From Alphaproteobacteria bacterium (lineage in GTDB: Bacteria > Pseudomonadota > Alphaproteobacteria > Rhizobiales > Aestuariivirgaceae), in NCBI GenBank assembly GCA_024640405.1, contig JAHEFB010000014.1, forward strand, positions 26,094-90,093: a DNA stretch of 64,000 bases. Direction: 5' to 3'. Both the position numbers and the translations under genes were made by a program. Shown here one piece after another: positions 29,394-39,189 of the stretch; within the stretch, counting starts at the first letter, position 1, and the number at the start of each line of letters is the position of its first letter. The notes beneath the pieces were generated by a model, which worked only from the letters and a program-made list of their open reading frames with translations, did no database searches and was not told where the DNA came from.

Positions 29394-29659
29394 TAGAGCC
29401 GTTCACACTTAGATAGAATCGCTTGACCGGTTTTCTGTGTTTTCTGGCAAGGCACAGCTCCCGCTGTGGTCTGGTTGACCACAAGGGAGGTGTAACGCAG
29501 TCCAGAAGGCTCAGAAAACCGTCCCTCGGTGGACCAAATCAGTCCATCGGCGTTGTTGAAAATCTTGCCCGATGCCCCTCATTGCGCATCGTTTTTCGCC
29601 TAGCCGAATGAAATGATTTGGTGCCATCAAACGAACCTATCTAAGCGTGAACGGCTCTA
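29394..29659 (+). repeat. inverted-repeat structured element, copy B (complete)
   Basis: A 266-bp element with terminal inverted repeats of about 31-33 bp: 29396-29426 (starts GAGCCGTTCAC) and 29627-29657, four mismatches, extendable by TA. TIR sequence differs from copy A but the interior has the same plan: P1 (29427-29447 with 29502-29521), P2 (arms 29454-29462 with 29485-29493, inner stem GTGGTC/GACCAC at 29466-29471 and 29477-29482), P3 (29530-29534 with 29542-29546) and P4 (29570-29575 with 29586-29591). The P3 loop CAAATCA is exactly complementary to TGATTTG at 29614-29620. The right end overlaps the stop codon of the DUF1330 gene. No ORF of note inside. Confidence 0.85.
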
Positions 29660-29944
29660 AAGCCCCTCGACGATAAGGAACTGGCCGTTGGCAGCGCCGG
29701 CGCGCTTTTCGCGCGCTGCGGTATACTCCGGTGAGTTGTAGAAAGCCCGCGCGGCATCCATGTCCGGAAACTGCAGAATGACGACCCGGCGGTTTTCATC
29801 ATCGCCTTCGACGGTTTCAACTGCCCCGCCGCGAGCAAGGTATGTGCCGCCATACTTGGCGATTGCCGCAGGTGCGGCTGCCTTGTAGTTTTCGTACTGG
29901 TCAGCATCGGTCACTTCAATTCGAGCGATAATATAGGCAGCCAT
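29657..29944 (-). CDS. DUF1330 domain-containing protein
   Basis: A 95-residue ferredoxin-like alpha/beta barrel protein: AAYIIARIEVTDADQYENYK at the start and YNSPEYTAAREKR near residue 70 are characteristic of DUF1330, a dimeric family of unknown function related to small monooxygenase-like folds. Its TAG stop is shared with the end of repeat copy B. Divergence in expression from the ammonia-lyase downstream is not expected since both lie on the minus strand. Confidence 0.93.
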   Translation of the reverse strand: MAAYIIARIEVTDADQYENYKAAAPAAIAKYGGTYLARGGAVETVEGDDENRRVVILQFPDMDAARAFYNSPEYTAAREKRAGAANGQFLIVEGL

Positions 29945-29993
29945 TCTGGCGTCTCCTCTTCGAGTGAAACAATTTGAAGGTCACAGGTATTTC

Positions 29994-30920
29994 TTAAGTC
30001 GCGAACCTAGCCGGATCGACATTTGCACCGCAAATCACGGCACAGATTTTCTCATTGTCTTTCGGTGTGTAAAACCCGCCGAGCAATGCGGCAAGTACCG
30101 TGGCGCCGCCAGGCTCGGTGATAATGCGATGATTGTTCCATAACCACATCCGGGCTCTATCGATTTCATCATCCGGCACGAGCAGGCAGTCATTGACATG
30201 GGCCTCGGCGATTTCAAACGCCATTGCACCAATTTCGGAAGCTCCCAGCGAATCTGCCGCGATACCTGTAACATCGACCCTGACCGGTTTTCCCGCTGCC
30301 CTTGCAGCATACAGGGCAGTGCAGGTTTCCGGCTCGACGGAAATGATGCTGGCGCGCTTGCCGTACCAGGCAGAAACACCGCCGATCAACCCGCCGCCGC
30401 CAACGGCAACCAGCACCGTGTCGAGGTCCGGGCACTGGTCTTCCAGTTCAAGACCGAGCGTTCCCTGGCCGGCGAGGGTCGGCTCGGCGTTGTAGGCGTG
30501 AACCGATACGGCGCCGGTCTTTGCAATATGTGCTTCACACAAGGCGAGGGCTTCGGCGTAGTTTTCGCCTTCCTGGATCACCTCAGCACCATAGGACCTT
30601 ATACGGGCAACCTTGGCCGGTGCGGAAATCGACGGCACGAAGATGTGTGCCTTGAGTCCCAGGACCTGTGCGACATAGGCAACTGCAGCGCCGTGATTGC
30701 CGCCTGATGCCGCGGCCACACCGGCGATCCCGGCGGCCTGATTTTCAATCAGCGAGTTGAACGCACCACGTGCCTTGAACGAACCTGAATATTGAAAACA
30801 TTCAAGCTTCAGGGTTACCGGTTGTGCGATGGACGGCAATGCAACCTGCATAACCGGGGTGCGGCAGATGCGCGATGCAATGCGCGCATAGGCTGATTCG
30901 ATGTTTGTCGAGGTGATCAT
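29994..30920 (-). CDS. threonine/serine dehydratase-like PLP enzyme
   Basis: Fold-type II PLP enzyme, probably a threonine or serine ammonia-lyase. 308 residues without a C-terminal ACT regulatory domain, so the catabolic (short) form. The Schiff-base lysine is Lys49 in GSFKARGAFNSL, the phosphate-binding glycine loop is AVGGGGLIGGVSAW near residue 172, and ASGGNHGAAVAYVA contains the substrate-binding loop. Serine racemase or a related beta-elimination activity cannot be excluded. folD is next upstream with 30 bp between, so they may be co-transcribed. Confidence 0.88.
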   Translation of the reverse strand: MITSTNIESAYARIASRICRTPVMQVALPSIAQPVTLKLECFQYSGSFKARGAFNSLIENQAAGIAGVAAASGGNHGAAVAYVAQVLGLKAHIFVPSISAPAKVARIRSYGAEVIQEGENYAEALALCEAHIAKTGAVSVHAYNAEPTLAGQGTLGLELEDQCPDLDTVLVAVGGGGLIGGVSAWYGKRASIISVEPETCTALYAARAAGKPVRVDVTGIAADSLGASEIGAMAFEIAEAHVNDCLLVPDDEIDRARMWLWNNHRIITEPGGATVLAALLGGFYTPKDNEKICAVICGANVDPARFAT

Positions 30921-30950
30921 TCGCTGCCTGAGACTTGAAGGAGGTGATTG

Positions 30951-31868
30951 TTACAGTGTGGAAAATCCGGCGTCATAGTGGCCCTTCTGGGCGCGTGCGG
31001 CAACCAGCGCATTGCGCATCAGGATGGATACCGTGACAGGGCCAACACCACCGGGTACCGGGGTAATCCAGCCGGCAGTATCAACACAGGCGTCAAAATC
31101 GACATCGCCGACGGTTTTTGTTTCCCCGTCAACTTCTATCTGGTTGATGCCGATATCAATCAGCGCTGCTCCCGGCTTGATCATGTCAGCGGTTACGAGC
31201 TTCGGCTTGCCGACGGCGACAAACACCGCGTCGGCGCGGCGCGCATGCATGGCAACGGACCGCGTCATGTGATGGCACACCGTGACGGTCGCACCCTCGG
31301 CCATCAGCAGAAACGCGATTGGCTTGCCGACAATCTCAGAATGTCCGATGACCACCGCTTCAAGACCCTCCAGCTTCAGGCCGGTTCTGCGCAACAATTC
31401 CACCGAAGCCATGGCGGTGCATGGCCCGAGCGACAGGTCGCGGTATACGATGTTGCCGATGGATGCAGGGTGCATGCCTTCGACATCCTTCAGCGGATGA
31501 ATGGCGGATTGCAGTTCGCGCATGTTGAACTGGGCCGGCACCGGGCGTTGCAGAATAATGCCGGTTATGCGTGGGTCGGTATTGCAGGCATTGATTGCCG
31601 CGGTCAGTTCGACGGTGCTGATGGTATCGGGAAAGTTGCGTTCTTCAAACTGAATGCCGGCGTGCCTCGCGACCCGGGCCTGGTTTCGAACATAAAGTGC
31701 TGCCTCAGGCACGTCGCCGACGGTCATGGAAACCAGTTTGACCGGCCATCCTGCAGTGTCGAGTTCGGCGACACCGGATTTGACTTCGCCCAGAATTTCG
31801 TCGGCGACGGGTTTGCCGCGCAACAGGTTATGCGGGTCCGGACTGGATACAGAAGCTAATGCGGTCAT
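30951..31868 (-). CDS. folD: bifunctional methylenetetrahydrofolate dehydrogenase/cyclohydrolase
   Basis: Converts 5,10-methylene-THF to 10-formyl-THF using NADP. 305 residues. Family blocks: AALYVRNQARVARHAGIQF near residue 55 with the Tyr/Lys region altered relative to E. coli FolD (YVRNQ in place of YVxxK), GIILQRPVPAQFN near residue 97, and TPVPGGVGPVTVSILMRN near residue 270. The YVRNQ variant is worth noting because the usual motif contains the catalytic lysine at this position. Otherwise the protein is typical in length and organisation. Confidence 0.9.
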   Translation of the reverse strand: MTALASVSSPDPHNLLRGKPVADEILGEVKSGVAELDTAGWPVKLVSMTVGDVPEAALYVRNQARVARHAGIQFEERNFPDTISTVELTAAINACNTDPRITGIILQRPVPAQFNMRELQSAIHPLKDVEGMHPASIGNIVYRDLSLGPCTAMASVELLRRTGLKLEGLEAVVIGHSEIVGKPIAFLLMAEGATVTVCHHMTRSVAMHARRADAVFVAVGKPKLVTADMIKPGAALIDIGINQIEVDGETKTVGDVDFDACVDTAGWITPVPGGVGPVTVSILMRNALVAARAQKGHYDAGFSTL

Positions 31869-31944
31869 GAAATTCCCGATCGAGTGAATAACGCCCGGTT
31901 GCGGACTTTAGGTGCCTGAGCCAGACAATACTTGCTCACAAGCG

Positions 31945-32643
31945 TCAAGCGTTGATCTCCATGCGAAGACCGCGGGCATCAAACTCGGGTGTTTCCGGAA
32001 ATATCGTGTGCCTGCCGTTGGCAATGCGCCAGGCGGACCAGGCGCATGCGCAGGCGTCGAGAATATCGTCATCTGCTGCCTGCGATCTTTTCCAGGCGGG
32101 ATGCCGCAAGCGGGTGAGGGGAAAGCCGTTTGCTGTCAGAAGACTGCGGCGGAGGTCTGCGCCCTCGATGGTTTTCTTGGCATGCAGCAAGGGAACCTGG
32201 CTGTTCATTTCGCAAAACGACACCTCGGGATGTACCTCGAAAACCCGGGACTGAAGTTCAAGGGTGATAGCAGCGTCGATCTCGCGCATTTTCGGAAACA
32301 GCATGAAAGCCTGTTTGGGGAATTTCTTCCCCAGAGTGGCGGCGTTGATTTCGCAAGCACTGGCATAGTTGTCCGCCATGACAGCCTCGCGGCAGGGCAC
32401 CGGGAAAACCGATGACCGGCGCGGGCCGACAAAGCTGCGTGCAAGAGCCTCGCACGAACGGGCAGTGCGGTGAGGAAAACCGATCGGCATGTCCACGCCA
32501 ATGCAGGTGGCTTTGCTGTTGAGGGCATCATGGAAACCGGAGATGATGGCTGCCTGCGGTGCCTTGTCGGCGCGACCCGACCACGACACCATGACCCAGC
32601 CGGCCTTGCAGCCATCCAGTCCGATGAAACAGGGTTCAGGCAT
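31945..32643 (-). CDS. DUF429 domain-containing protein
   Basis: A 232-residue protein with GLDGCKAGWV at the start and ATCIGVDMPIGFP near residue 50, both characteristic of DUF429, a family with an RNase H-like nuclease fold. ILDACACAWSAWRIANG near the C-terminus is also typical. The start at 32643 overlaps the stop of the pyridoxal kinase gene by eight bases, so translation is coupled. Function unknown. Confidence 0.88.
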   Translation of the reverse strand: MPEPCFIGLDGCKAGWVMVSWSGRADKAPQAAIISGFHDALNSKATCIGVDMPIGFPHRTARSCEALARSFVGPRRSSVFPVPCREAVMADNYASACEINAATLGKKFPKQAFMLFPKMREIDAAITLELQSRVFEVHPEVSFCEMNSQVPLLHAKKTIEGADLRRSLLTANGFPLTRLRHPAWKRSQAADDDILDACACAWSAWRIANGRHTIFPETPEFDARGLRMEINA

Positions 32644-33475
32644 TGGTGGAGCGAACCGATACAATATTGCCGGTGTGCGGCGGTTGATCGATCAGGTCAT
32701 TCCAGGCGGCAAGCTCGAGTTCGTCATTGGCAGACAGAGCTGTTGCCTCGACCACCCGGAAAGCCGCGTTGCCGGCGTGAAGCAGCGCCTCGCGTGGGGA
32801 AGACTTGAGAATGCGGGCGGCGAATATGCCGGTGAACAGGTCGCCGGTACCATGCGGCGGATCGGGGAATGCCAGGGTTTCGTGCAAGGTGGCGGAGCGG
32901 GCCTCGACCAGCAGATTTCCTATGGCGAGCTTGTCAGCAAAGGCGGATGTGACCACGGCCGTATCTGCACCAAGTGAACGCGCCGCATGCACCAGGGATG
33001 TGTTGTCGCCGGACTTGTCGCCGGTCAGAATATCGAGTTCATAGCGGTTCGGCATGATGATGTCGGCAAGCGGCAGGAGTTGCGACTTGATGGCGGTGAT
33101 GACGTCTTTGGCCACGTAGGTGCCGTATGAATCGCCGCACACGGGATCGACAAGCACCTGAAACTGCTGCCGGGCGTCCTGCAGGCGCTTGATGAAATCT
33201 GCTGCCTGTGTGACCTGATCGGCATCGCGGAAGTACCCGGTCATCACAAGGTCGATCTGGCAGCGCCATTCGGCCCGTTCAAAGCTGGTCAGCATCTCGC
33301 CAATCGTGTCAGTCGGCGTCACCATGCCGGAAGGTTTGCCGTGGCCAGGATGATGCGCCCAGGTAACTGTGGGGACTTCCCACACATCAATGCCCAGACG
33401 GCGGGCGGCAAACCCGGATGCGGTATTGCCGATATAACCGCGTGAAATACGTGAGGAGATGGAGACGATGGCCAT
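32636..33475 (-). CDS. pdxY: pyridoxal kinase
   Basis: Phosphorylates pyridoxal (and possibly pyridoxamine/pyridoxine) in the B6 salvage pathway. 279 residues of ribokinase-like fold: SSRISRGYIGNTASGFAAR at the N-terminus, VDPVCGDSYGTYV near residue 115 and PHGTGDLFTGIFAARIL near residue 225, where the GTGD aspartate is the catalytic base. It resembles PdxY more than PdxK. The downstream DUF429 gene overlaps it. Confidence 0.9.
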   Translation of the reverse strand: MAIVSISSRISRGYIGNTASGFAARRLGIDVWEVPTVTWAHHPGHGKPSGMVTPTDTIGEMLTSFERAEWRCQIDLVMTGYFRDADQVTQAADFIKRLQDARQQFQVLVDPVCGDSYGTYVAKDVITAIKSQLLPLADIIMPNRYELDILTGDKSGDNTSLVHAARSLGADTAVVTSAFADKLAIGNLLVEARSATLHETLAFPDPPHGTGDLFTGIFAARILKSSPREALLHAGNAAFRVVEATALSANDELELAAWNDLIDQPPHTGNIVSVRSTNA

Positions 33476-33637
33476 GGGAGTTGTGCGGGCTCAAACAATA
33501 CGGGGGTAGAAGCTGAGCGTCAGTATGTCTGATTGGCCGGGAGGTGGCTAGATGGCATTGGCCAATGCACCCTTGTTATTGTGCGCTGCAATATATTATG
33601 AACAGCGCACCAAGAGTTTATGCAGGGGATAGCTAAC

Positions 33638-34516
33638 ATGACTGTCAGGCCGCGCCGCAGTGTTTTGTATATGCCGGGGTCCAATACCCGCGCGCTAGAA
33701 AAGGCGAAGACGCTTGCCGCGGATACGCTGATCCTTGACCTGGAGGATGCGGTTGCACCATCAGCCAAGGCAGAGGCGCGCGGTTTTGTGTGTGACGCCG
33801 TAAAGACAGGCGGCTATGGCAGGCGGGAACTGGTCATCCGCATCAATTCGCTGACATCCGAGTGGGGCATGGATGATCTGACAGCGGCAATCGAGGCCGG
33901 CCCGAACGCCATTCTGGTGCCGAAAGTTTCCACGCCGTTTGACATCGCCAGCGTCGACAGGGCCATGGCTTCAGCGCCACAAAATGTGCGCATCTGGGCG
34001 ATGATGGAAACGCCGCTGGCGATGTTGAATGCCCGCGAAATTGCATCCGCAAAGACCGAACACCCGCGATTTGAATGCATGGTAATGGGCACCAATGATC
34101 TGGCCAAGGAGACGGGAGCCAGCCTGGAGGGTGATCGCATCGCCATGGTGCCGTGGCTGATGACCTGCGTGGCGGCAGCGCGCGCCTATCGCCTGGCGAT
34201 TGTCGATGGCGTCTATAATGACTTCAGGAATGAAGATGGATGCATGGCCGAATGCACTCAGGGCCGCCTGCTGGGCATGGACGGCAAGACGTTGATCCAC
34301 CCGGGCCAGATTGCACCGGCCAACGCGGAGTTTGCGCCTTCAGACAGTGAGGTCAGTACCGCAAAGGACATCATTGCAGCCTTTGCGCTGCCGGAAAATG
34401 CCGGGCTTGGCGCCATCAATCTGAATGGCCGCATGGTCGAACTTCTGCATTGCAAGATTGCGCAGAAAACAGTTGCGATGAGCGAAGCAATTTCTGCGCT
34501 GGAGGCATCATCATGA
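33638..34516 (+). CDS. HpcH/HpaI-family CoA ester lyase (malyl-CoA lyase-like)
   Basis: A 292-residue TIM-barrel lyase of the CitE/malyl-CoA lyase type. RRSVLYMPGSNTRALEKAKT is the conserved N-terminus, LILDLEDAVAPSAK holds the metal-binding acid, and MMETPLAMLNAREIA and GTNDLAKETGA the other active-site strands. AGGGGATAG precedes the ATG at 33638. The downstream MaoC-type dehydratase gene overlaps by four bases; this pairing suggests beta-methylmalyl-CoA/malyl-CoA chemistry of the ethylmalonyl-CoA pathway, although a citramalyl-CoA role is also possible. Confidence 0.88.
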   Translation: MTVRPRRSVLYMPGSNTRALEKAKTLAADTLILDLEDAVAPSAKAEARGFVCDAVKTGGYGRRELVIRINSLTSEWGMDDLTAAIEAGPNAILVPKVSTPFDIASVDRAMASAPQNVRIWAMMETPLAMLNAREIASAKTEHPRFECMVMGTNDLAKETGASLEGDRIAMVPWLMTCVAAARAYRLAIVDGVYNDFRNEDGCMAECTQGRLLGMDGKTLIHPGQIAPANAEFAPSDSEVSTAKDIIAAFALPENAGLGAINLNGRMVELLHCKIAQKTVAMSEAISALEASS

Positions 34517-35568
34517 GCGAAAAGCCCAACAAGACTTCAGCGGGAAATTTCTTCGAGGATTTTTCGGTAGGCCAGATAATCCGGCATGCGGTGCCGCGCA
34601 CGATTGGCGAGGGGGAACGCGCGCTCTATACGGGACTGTACGGCATGCGATGCGCCGTGCAGTCGTCGGACGCCTTTGCCAGGGCTATCGGATACAGCCA
34701 GGCGCCGCTTGACGACATGCTGGTGTTTCACATCGTGTTCGGCAAAACCGTTCCGGATATTTCGCTGAATGCGATTGCCAATCTGGGCTATGCGGACTGC
34801 AAGTTCTTGAAACCGGTTTTTGCGGGAGATACGTTGAATTCGCGGTCTGAAGTGATCGGCTTGCGGCAGAATTCCAATGGCAAGACGGGTGTGGTTTACG
34901 TGCGTTCAACAGGCACCAACCAGCACGGCGATCCGGTGCTGGAATTTGTTCGGTGGGTTATGGTGCGCAAGCGCGATGCAGTATCGCCGGCACCGGAACC
35001 GGTTGTGCCGGACCTGCCGGGTGAGGTGTTGCCGGAGCAACTGGGCGCGGCCTGCCCGGTGATTGATCCGGACGGATGGGATTGCGACTTGTCGGGTTCG
35101 GTACATTTCTGGGGCGACTACAAAGCCGGTGAGCGCATTGATCATGTGGACGGCATGACGGTTGAAGAAGCCGAACACATGCTGGCAACGAGATTGTTCC
35201 AGAACACCGCGAAGGTGCACTTCAACCAGTTTACCGAAGGCCAGGGTCGGTTCGGCCGCAGGCTGATTTACGGTGGCCATGTCATTTCACTGGCGCGCGC
35301 GCTGTCGTTCAACGGTCTTGCCAACGCGTTTCATGTGGCTGCCATCAATGGCGGCAAGCATGTTGCGCCGCTGTTTGCCGGCGGGACGGTGTTCAGCTGG
35401 TCGCAGGTTCTAGATACGGCTCGGCTGCCTGGTCGTGAGGATGTGGGCGCGTTGCGTTTGCGCACGCTTGCGACAAAGGATGTTCCCTGCAGCGAGTTTC
35501 CGGAAACGGGAGATGACGGGGTTATTCTGGACATCGACTACTGGGTACTCATGCCGATCAAGCCATAA
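34513..35568 (+). CDS. MaoC-family dehydratase (mesaconyl-CoA hydratase-like)
   Basis: A 351-residue double hot-dog protein. An N-terminal half contains YADCKFLKPVFAGDTLNSRS and a C-terminal half RFGRRLIYGGHVISLARALS, the MaoC-type hydratase motif. Length and arrangement match mesaconyl-CoA/beta-methylmalyl-CoA hydratase, which interconverts mesaconyl-CoA and beta-methylmalyl-CoA in the ethylmalonyl-CoA pathway. Start ATG at 34513 overlaps the lyase stop (ATGA). Function is assigned from family and from the coupled lyase gene; substrate not proven. Confidence 0.87.
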   Translation: MSEKPNKTSAGNFFEDFSVGQIIRHAVPRTIGEGERALYTGLYGMRCAVQSSDAFARAIGYSQAPLDDMLVFHIVFGKTVPDISLNAIANLGYADCKFLKPVFAGDTLNSRSEVIGLRQNSNGKTGVVYVRSTGTNQHGDPVLEFVRWVMVRKRDAVSPAPEPVVPDLPGEVLPEQLGAACPVIDPDGWDCDLSGSVHFWGDYKAGERIDHVDGMTVEEAEHMLATRLFQNTAKVHFNQFTEGQGRFGRRLIYGGHVISLARALSFNGLANAFHVAAINGGKHVAPLFAGGTVFSWSQVLDTARLPGREDVGALRLRTLATKDVPCSEFPETGDDGVILDIDYWVLMPIKP

Positions 35569-35694
35569 TGGAACGCTGTCGCGGTTTCCGAAATTAAACC
35601 AATCAGCGCATTGCGTGTGTTGCGTTGCACATAGTATGACTGAAAGCAAGGCAGGGAAGATCCTACCCAGACGATTTCACCAGGGGCAATCCGA

Positions 35695-36090
35695 ATGGCG
35701 AATTCACCAATGAAAGAGCGTCCGCTCTCTCCTCATCTGAGCATCTACAAGCCGATGCTCACCATGATGATGTCGATTGTGCATCGCATAACCGGTGCCG
35801 GACTTTATTTCGGCATGGCCTTGTTTGTGTGGTGGCTGTTTGCTGCAGCCCATTCGCAAGGTTACTTTGACTTTGTGCAGGGCTTTATCGGATCCTGGTT
35901 CGGACGTCTGGTGTTGTTGGGCTTCACCTGGGCACTGATACATCATGCCCTTGGCGGCTTGCGGCATTTGCTGTGGGACACCGGGCGCGGCTTCGACCTG
36001 GTGAAAATCGAATGGCTGGCGCGTGCAAATATTGCGGCATCCGTGGCACTGACGCTGCTGATCTGGATTGCAGCCTATGTGGCGAGGTAG
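35695..36090 (+). CDS. sdhC: succinate dehydrogenase cytochrome b556 subunit
   Basis: Membrane anchor of complex II, binding heme b and ubiquinone. 131 residues with three transmembrane helices. RPLSPHLSIYKPMLTMMMSI and HRITGAGLYFG are the SdhC signature; the heme-ligand histidine lies in HHALGGLRHLLWDTG. First gene of sdhCDAB; the frame and spacing to sdhD (six bases) are standard. Confidence 0.96.
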   Translation: MANSPMKERPLSPHLSIYKPMLTMMMSIVHRITGAGLYFGMALFVWWLFAAAHSQGYFDFVQGFIGSWFGRLVLLGFTWALIHHALGGLRHLLWDTGRGFDLVKIEWLARANIAASVALTLLIWIAAYVAR

Positions 36091-36096
36091 CAGAAC

Positions 36097-36477
36097 ATGA
36101 GCATGAGAACTCCTTTGGGCAAGGTCCGCGGTCTGGGGTCTGCCAAATCCGGAACAGAGCATTTCTGGCACCAGCGGATGACCGCTGTCGCCAATATTCC
36201 GCTGCTGATCTTTCTGGTGTATTTCTGCGTTTCCATGGTGGGGGCAACCCGCGCCGAAATGGCGGATGCCATAGCCAATCCGCTGGTGGCGCTGATGCTG
36301 GTGTTCACCATTATCTCTGTCACCTGGCACATGCGCCTGGGCATGCAGGTTATCATAGAAGATTATGTACACGGTGAAGGCAGCAAGCTGATCTGTCTTT
36401 TGGGCAATACATTCTTCTCACTGGCGGTGGCCCTGACCGGTCTGTTCGCTGTTCTAAAGATTTCCTTCGGAGGCTGA
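36097..36477 (+). CDS. sdhD: succinate dehydrogenase hydrophobic membrane anchor protein
   Basis: Second anchor subunit of complex II. 126 residues, three helices. [20 protein letters not shown] near the start and [20 protein letters not shown] near residue 75, with the histidine that ligates heme b, identify it. It is followed seven bases later by sdhA. Confidence 0.95.
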   Translation: MSMRTPLGKVRGLGSAKSGTEHFWHQRMTAVANIPLLIFLVYFCVSMVGATRAEMADAIANPLVALMLVFTIISVTWHMRLGMQVIIEDYVHGEGSKLICLLGNTFFSLAVALTGLFAVLKISFGG

Positions 36478-36484
36478 CCGGCAC

Positions 36485-38317
36485 ATGGCTGCGACGAACG
36501 CATATGAGTATACCGACCACCAGTTCGACGTGGTTGTTGTTGGGGCCGGAGGTGCCGGTCTTCGTGCGACGCTCGGCATGGCGGAGCAGGGGCTTAAGAC
36601 GGCCTGTATTACCAAGGTGTTTCCGACGCGCTCGCATACGGTTGCAGCGCAGGGCGGCATCGCGGCGAGCCTGCGCAATATGGGCCCCGACCACTGGCAG
36701 TGGCACATGTATGACACCGTCAAGGGGTCTGACTGGCTGGGCGATACGGATGCCATGGAGTATCTGGCGCGCGAGGCACCGGCTGCGGTCTACGAACTGG
36801 AACATTACGGGGTACCGTTCAGCCGCACCGAAGAAGGCAAGATCTATCAGCGCCCGTTCGGCGGCCACATGCAGAACTTTGGTGATGGCCCGCCGGTACA
36901 GCGCACTTGCGCTGCAGCGGACAGAACCGGCCATGCGATCCTGCACACGCTGTACGGTCAGAGCCTGAAACACCATGCGGAGTTCTTCATCGAATATTTT
37001 GCCATTGACCTGATCATGTCGGACGACGGTGCCTGCACCGGCGTTGTGGCGTGGAACCTGGAAGATGGCACGGTACACCGGTTTTCTGCCAAGATGGTCG
37101 TGCTGGCGACGGGTGGCTATGGCCGGTCGTATTTCTCGGCAACATCGGCCCATACATGCACCGGCGACGGCAACGGCATGGCAGCGCGCGCCGGCCTGCC
37201 GCTGCAGGACATGGAGTTCGTGCAGTTTCATCCGACCGGCATTTATGGCGCCGGTTGTCTGATCACCGAAGGCGCGCGCGGCGAGGGCGGCTATCTGACC
37301 AATTCGGAAGGTGAACGCTTCATGGAGCGCTATGCACCCAACGCCAAGGACCTGGCGTCGCGGGATGTGGTGTCACGCTGCATGACCATGGAAATCCGCG
37401 AGGGCCGTGGTGTCGGCAAGAACAAGGACCATATTCACCTGCATCTGGATCATCTTGATCCGGCGGTTCTGCAGGAGCGTCTGCCGGGCATTTCTGAAAG
37501 TGCGAAAATTTTTGCAGGCGTCGACCTGACCCGCGAACCTATCCCGGTTCTGCCAACCGTGCATTACAACATGGGCGGCGTTCCAACCAACTACTGGGGT
37601 GAGGTTCTCAATCCGACCAGGAAAGACCCCGATGCCATTCAACCCGGTCTGATGGCGGTTGGCGAAGCCGGCTGTGCATCGGTGCACGGCGCTAACCGGC
37701 TAGGCTCGAACTCGTTGATTGATCTGGTGGTGTTTGGCCGTGCCGCTGCCATTCGGGCCGGCAAGGTGGTGGACCGCGACGAACCGGTGCCGTCTGTAAA
37801 CAAGGCATCGGTTGAAAAAACCATGACCCGGTTTGATGCATTGCGCCATGCATCAGGGGCGATACCGACCGCAGACCTGCGGCTGGAAATGCAGCGCGCC
37901 ATGCAGGAAGATGCCGCAGTATTCCGCGTACAGGAAACCCTGGCGCAGGGTTGCAAGCGGCTTGATGCAGCATGGAAGAAACTGTCCGACCTGAAGGTCA
38001 CCGACAGGTCGATGGTGTGGAATTCCGATCTGGTGGAAACGCTTGAACTGGAAAACCTGATGGCCAGCGCCATTACAACGGTTTATTCGGCAGAAGCACG
38101 CAAGGAAAGCCGTGGTGCCCATGCCCGCAAAGACTACAAGGCCGGCCCCTACGATGGCCGTGACGACAAGAACTGGCGCAAGCACACACTGTCGTGGGTA
38201 GACGGCAAGGGCAAGGTGAAGCTGGACTATCGTGCAGTGCATACCGAGCCTTTGACAACACCTGCCGAAGGCGGGATCGACCTCAAGAAGATCGCGCCGA
38301 AAGCGCGGGTTTACTGA
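36485..38317 (+). CDS. sdhA: succinate dehydrogenase flavoprotein subunit
   Basis: Catalytic FAD subunit oxidising succinate to fumarate. 610 residues. [20 protein letters not shown] binds FAD; the covalent FAD attachment is His51 in [35 protein letters not shown] near residue 255 is the active-site region, and [17 protein letters not shown] a later family block. Third gene of sdhCDAB. Confidence 0.98.
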   Translation: MAATNAYEYTDHQFDVVVVGAGGAGLRATLGMAEQGLKTACITKVFPTRSHTVAAQGGIAASLRNMGPDHWQWHMYDTVKGSDWLGDTDAMEYLAREAPAAVYELEHYGVPFSRTEEGKIYQRPFGGHMQNFGDGPPVQRTCAAADRTGHAILHTLYGQSLKHHAEFFIEYFAIDLIMSDDGACTGVVAWNLEDGTVHRFSAKMVVLATGGYGRSYFSATSAHTCTGDGNGMAARAGLPLQDMEFVQFHPTGIYGAGCLITEGARGEGGYLTNSEGERFMERYAPNAKDLASRDVVSRCMTMEIREGRGVGKNKDHIHLHLDHLDPAVLQERLPGISESAKIFAGVDLTREPIPVLPTVHYNMGGVPTNYWGEVLNPTRKDPDAIQPGLMAVGEAGCASVHGANRLGSNSLIDLVVFGRAAAIRAGKVVDRDEPVPSVNKASVEKTMTRFDALRHASGAIPTADLRLEMQRAMQEDAAVFRVQETLAQGCKRLDAAWKKLSDLKVTDRSMVWNSDLVETLELENLMASAITTVYSAEARKESRGAHARKDYKAGPYDGRDDKNWRKHTLSWVDGKGKVKLDYRAVHTEPLTTPAEGGIDLKKIAPKARVY

Positions 38318-38342
38318 ACAAGGCGCGTACGGGATAAAAGAC

Positions 38343-39122
38343 ATGGTTGAACTGGCACTTCCGAAAAACTCCCAGGTTGGCGAAGGCAAGATATGGCCGA
38401 AGCCCGAGGGCGCAAGTAACACCCGCGAATTCAAGGTGTATCGCTGGAGTCCGGACGATGATGCCAATCCGCAGGTGGATACCTATTCTGTGGACCTCGA
38501 TGACTGCGGACCGATGGTTCTCGACGCGCTGATCAAGATCAAGAACGAGATTGACCCGACACTGACCTTCCGCCGCTCGTGCCGTGAAGGTATCTGCGGG
38601 TCGTGCGCCATGAACATCGACGGTACCAACACGCTGGCCTGTACCCGCGGTATTGATGAGGTGGACGGAGACGTTCGGATTTATCCGCTGCCGCACATGC
38701 CGGTCGTCAAGGACCTGGTGCCGGATCTATCGCAGTTTTACGCGCAACACCGATCCATTGAACCATGGCTCAAGACCGAAACGCCAGAACCCAGGACCGA
38801 ATGGAAGCAGTCTCACCAAGATCGGGAAAAGCTTGACGGGCTGTATGAGTGTATCTTGTGCGCCTGTTGTTCGACCTCGTGCCCGTCCTACTGGTGGAAC
38901 GGTGACCGCTATCTTGGTCCGGCTATTCTGTTGCAGGCCTATCGCTGGCTGATTGATTCACGTGATGAGGCAACCGGAGAGCGGCTTGACAACCTGGAAG
39001 ATCCGTTCCGCTTGTATCGTTGCCACACCATCATGAACTGTTCCAAGGCCTGTCCGAAAAGCCTGAACCCGGCGAAGGCGATCGCCGAAATCAAGAAAAT
39101 GATGGTCGAGCGCCGGGTGTAG
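38343..39122 (+). CDS. sdhB: succinate dehydrogenase iron-sulfur subunit
   Basis: Electron-transfer subunit of complex II. 259 residues: the [2Fe-2S] ligands Cys80, Cys85, Cys88 and Cys100 ([15 protein letters not shown]), then [16 protein letters not shown] with Cys170/173/176/180, and [17 protein letters not shown] for the [3Fe-4S] and [4Fe-4S] clusters. Last gene of the sdh operon. No clear terminator follows; the next gene begins 68 bp later. Confidence 0.98.
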   Translation: MVELALPKNSQVGEGKIWPKPEGASNTREFKVYRWSPDDDANPQVDTYSVDLDDCGPMVLDALIKIKNEIDPTLTFRRSCREGICGSCAMNIDGTNTLACTRGIDEVDGDVRIYPLPHMPVVKDLVPDLSQFYAQHRSIEPWLKTETPEPRTEWKQSHQDREKLDGLYECILCACCSTSCPSYWWNGDRYLGPAILLQAYRWLIDSRDEATGERLDNLEDPFRLYRCHTIMNCSKACPKSLNPAKAIAEIKKMMVERRV

Positions 39123-39189
39123 CAGATTGTTGTCTCGTGGTCTCTCCGGTAAGTTTGCTATTCCAATGATCTGCTGGAGAGCTCTGACT

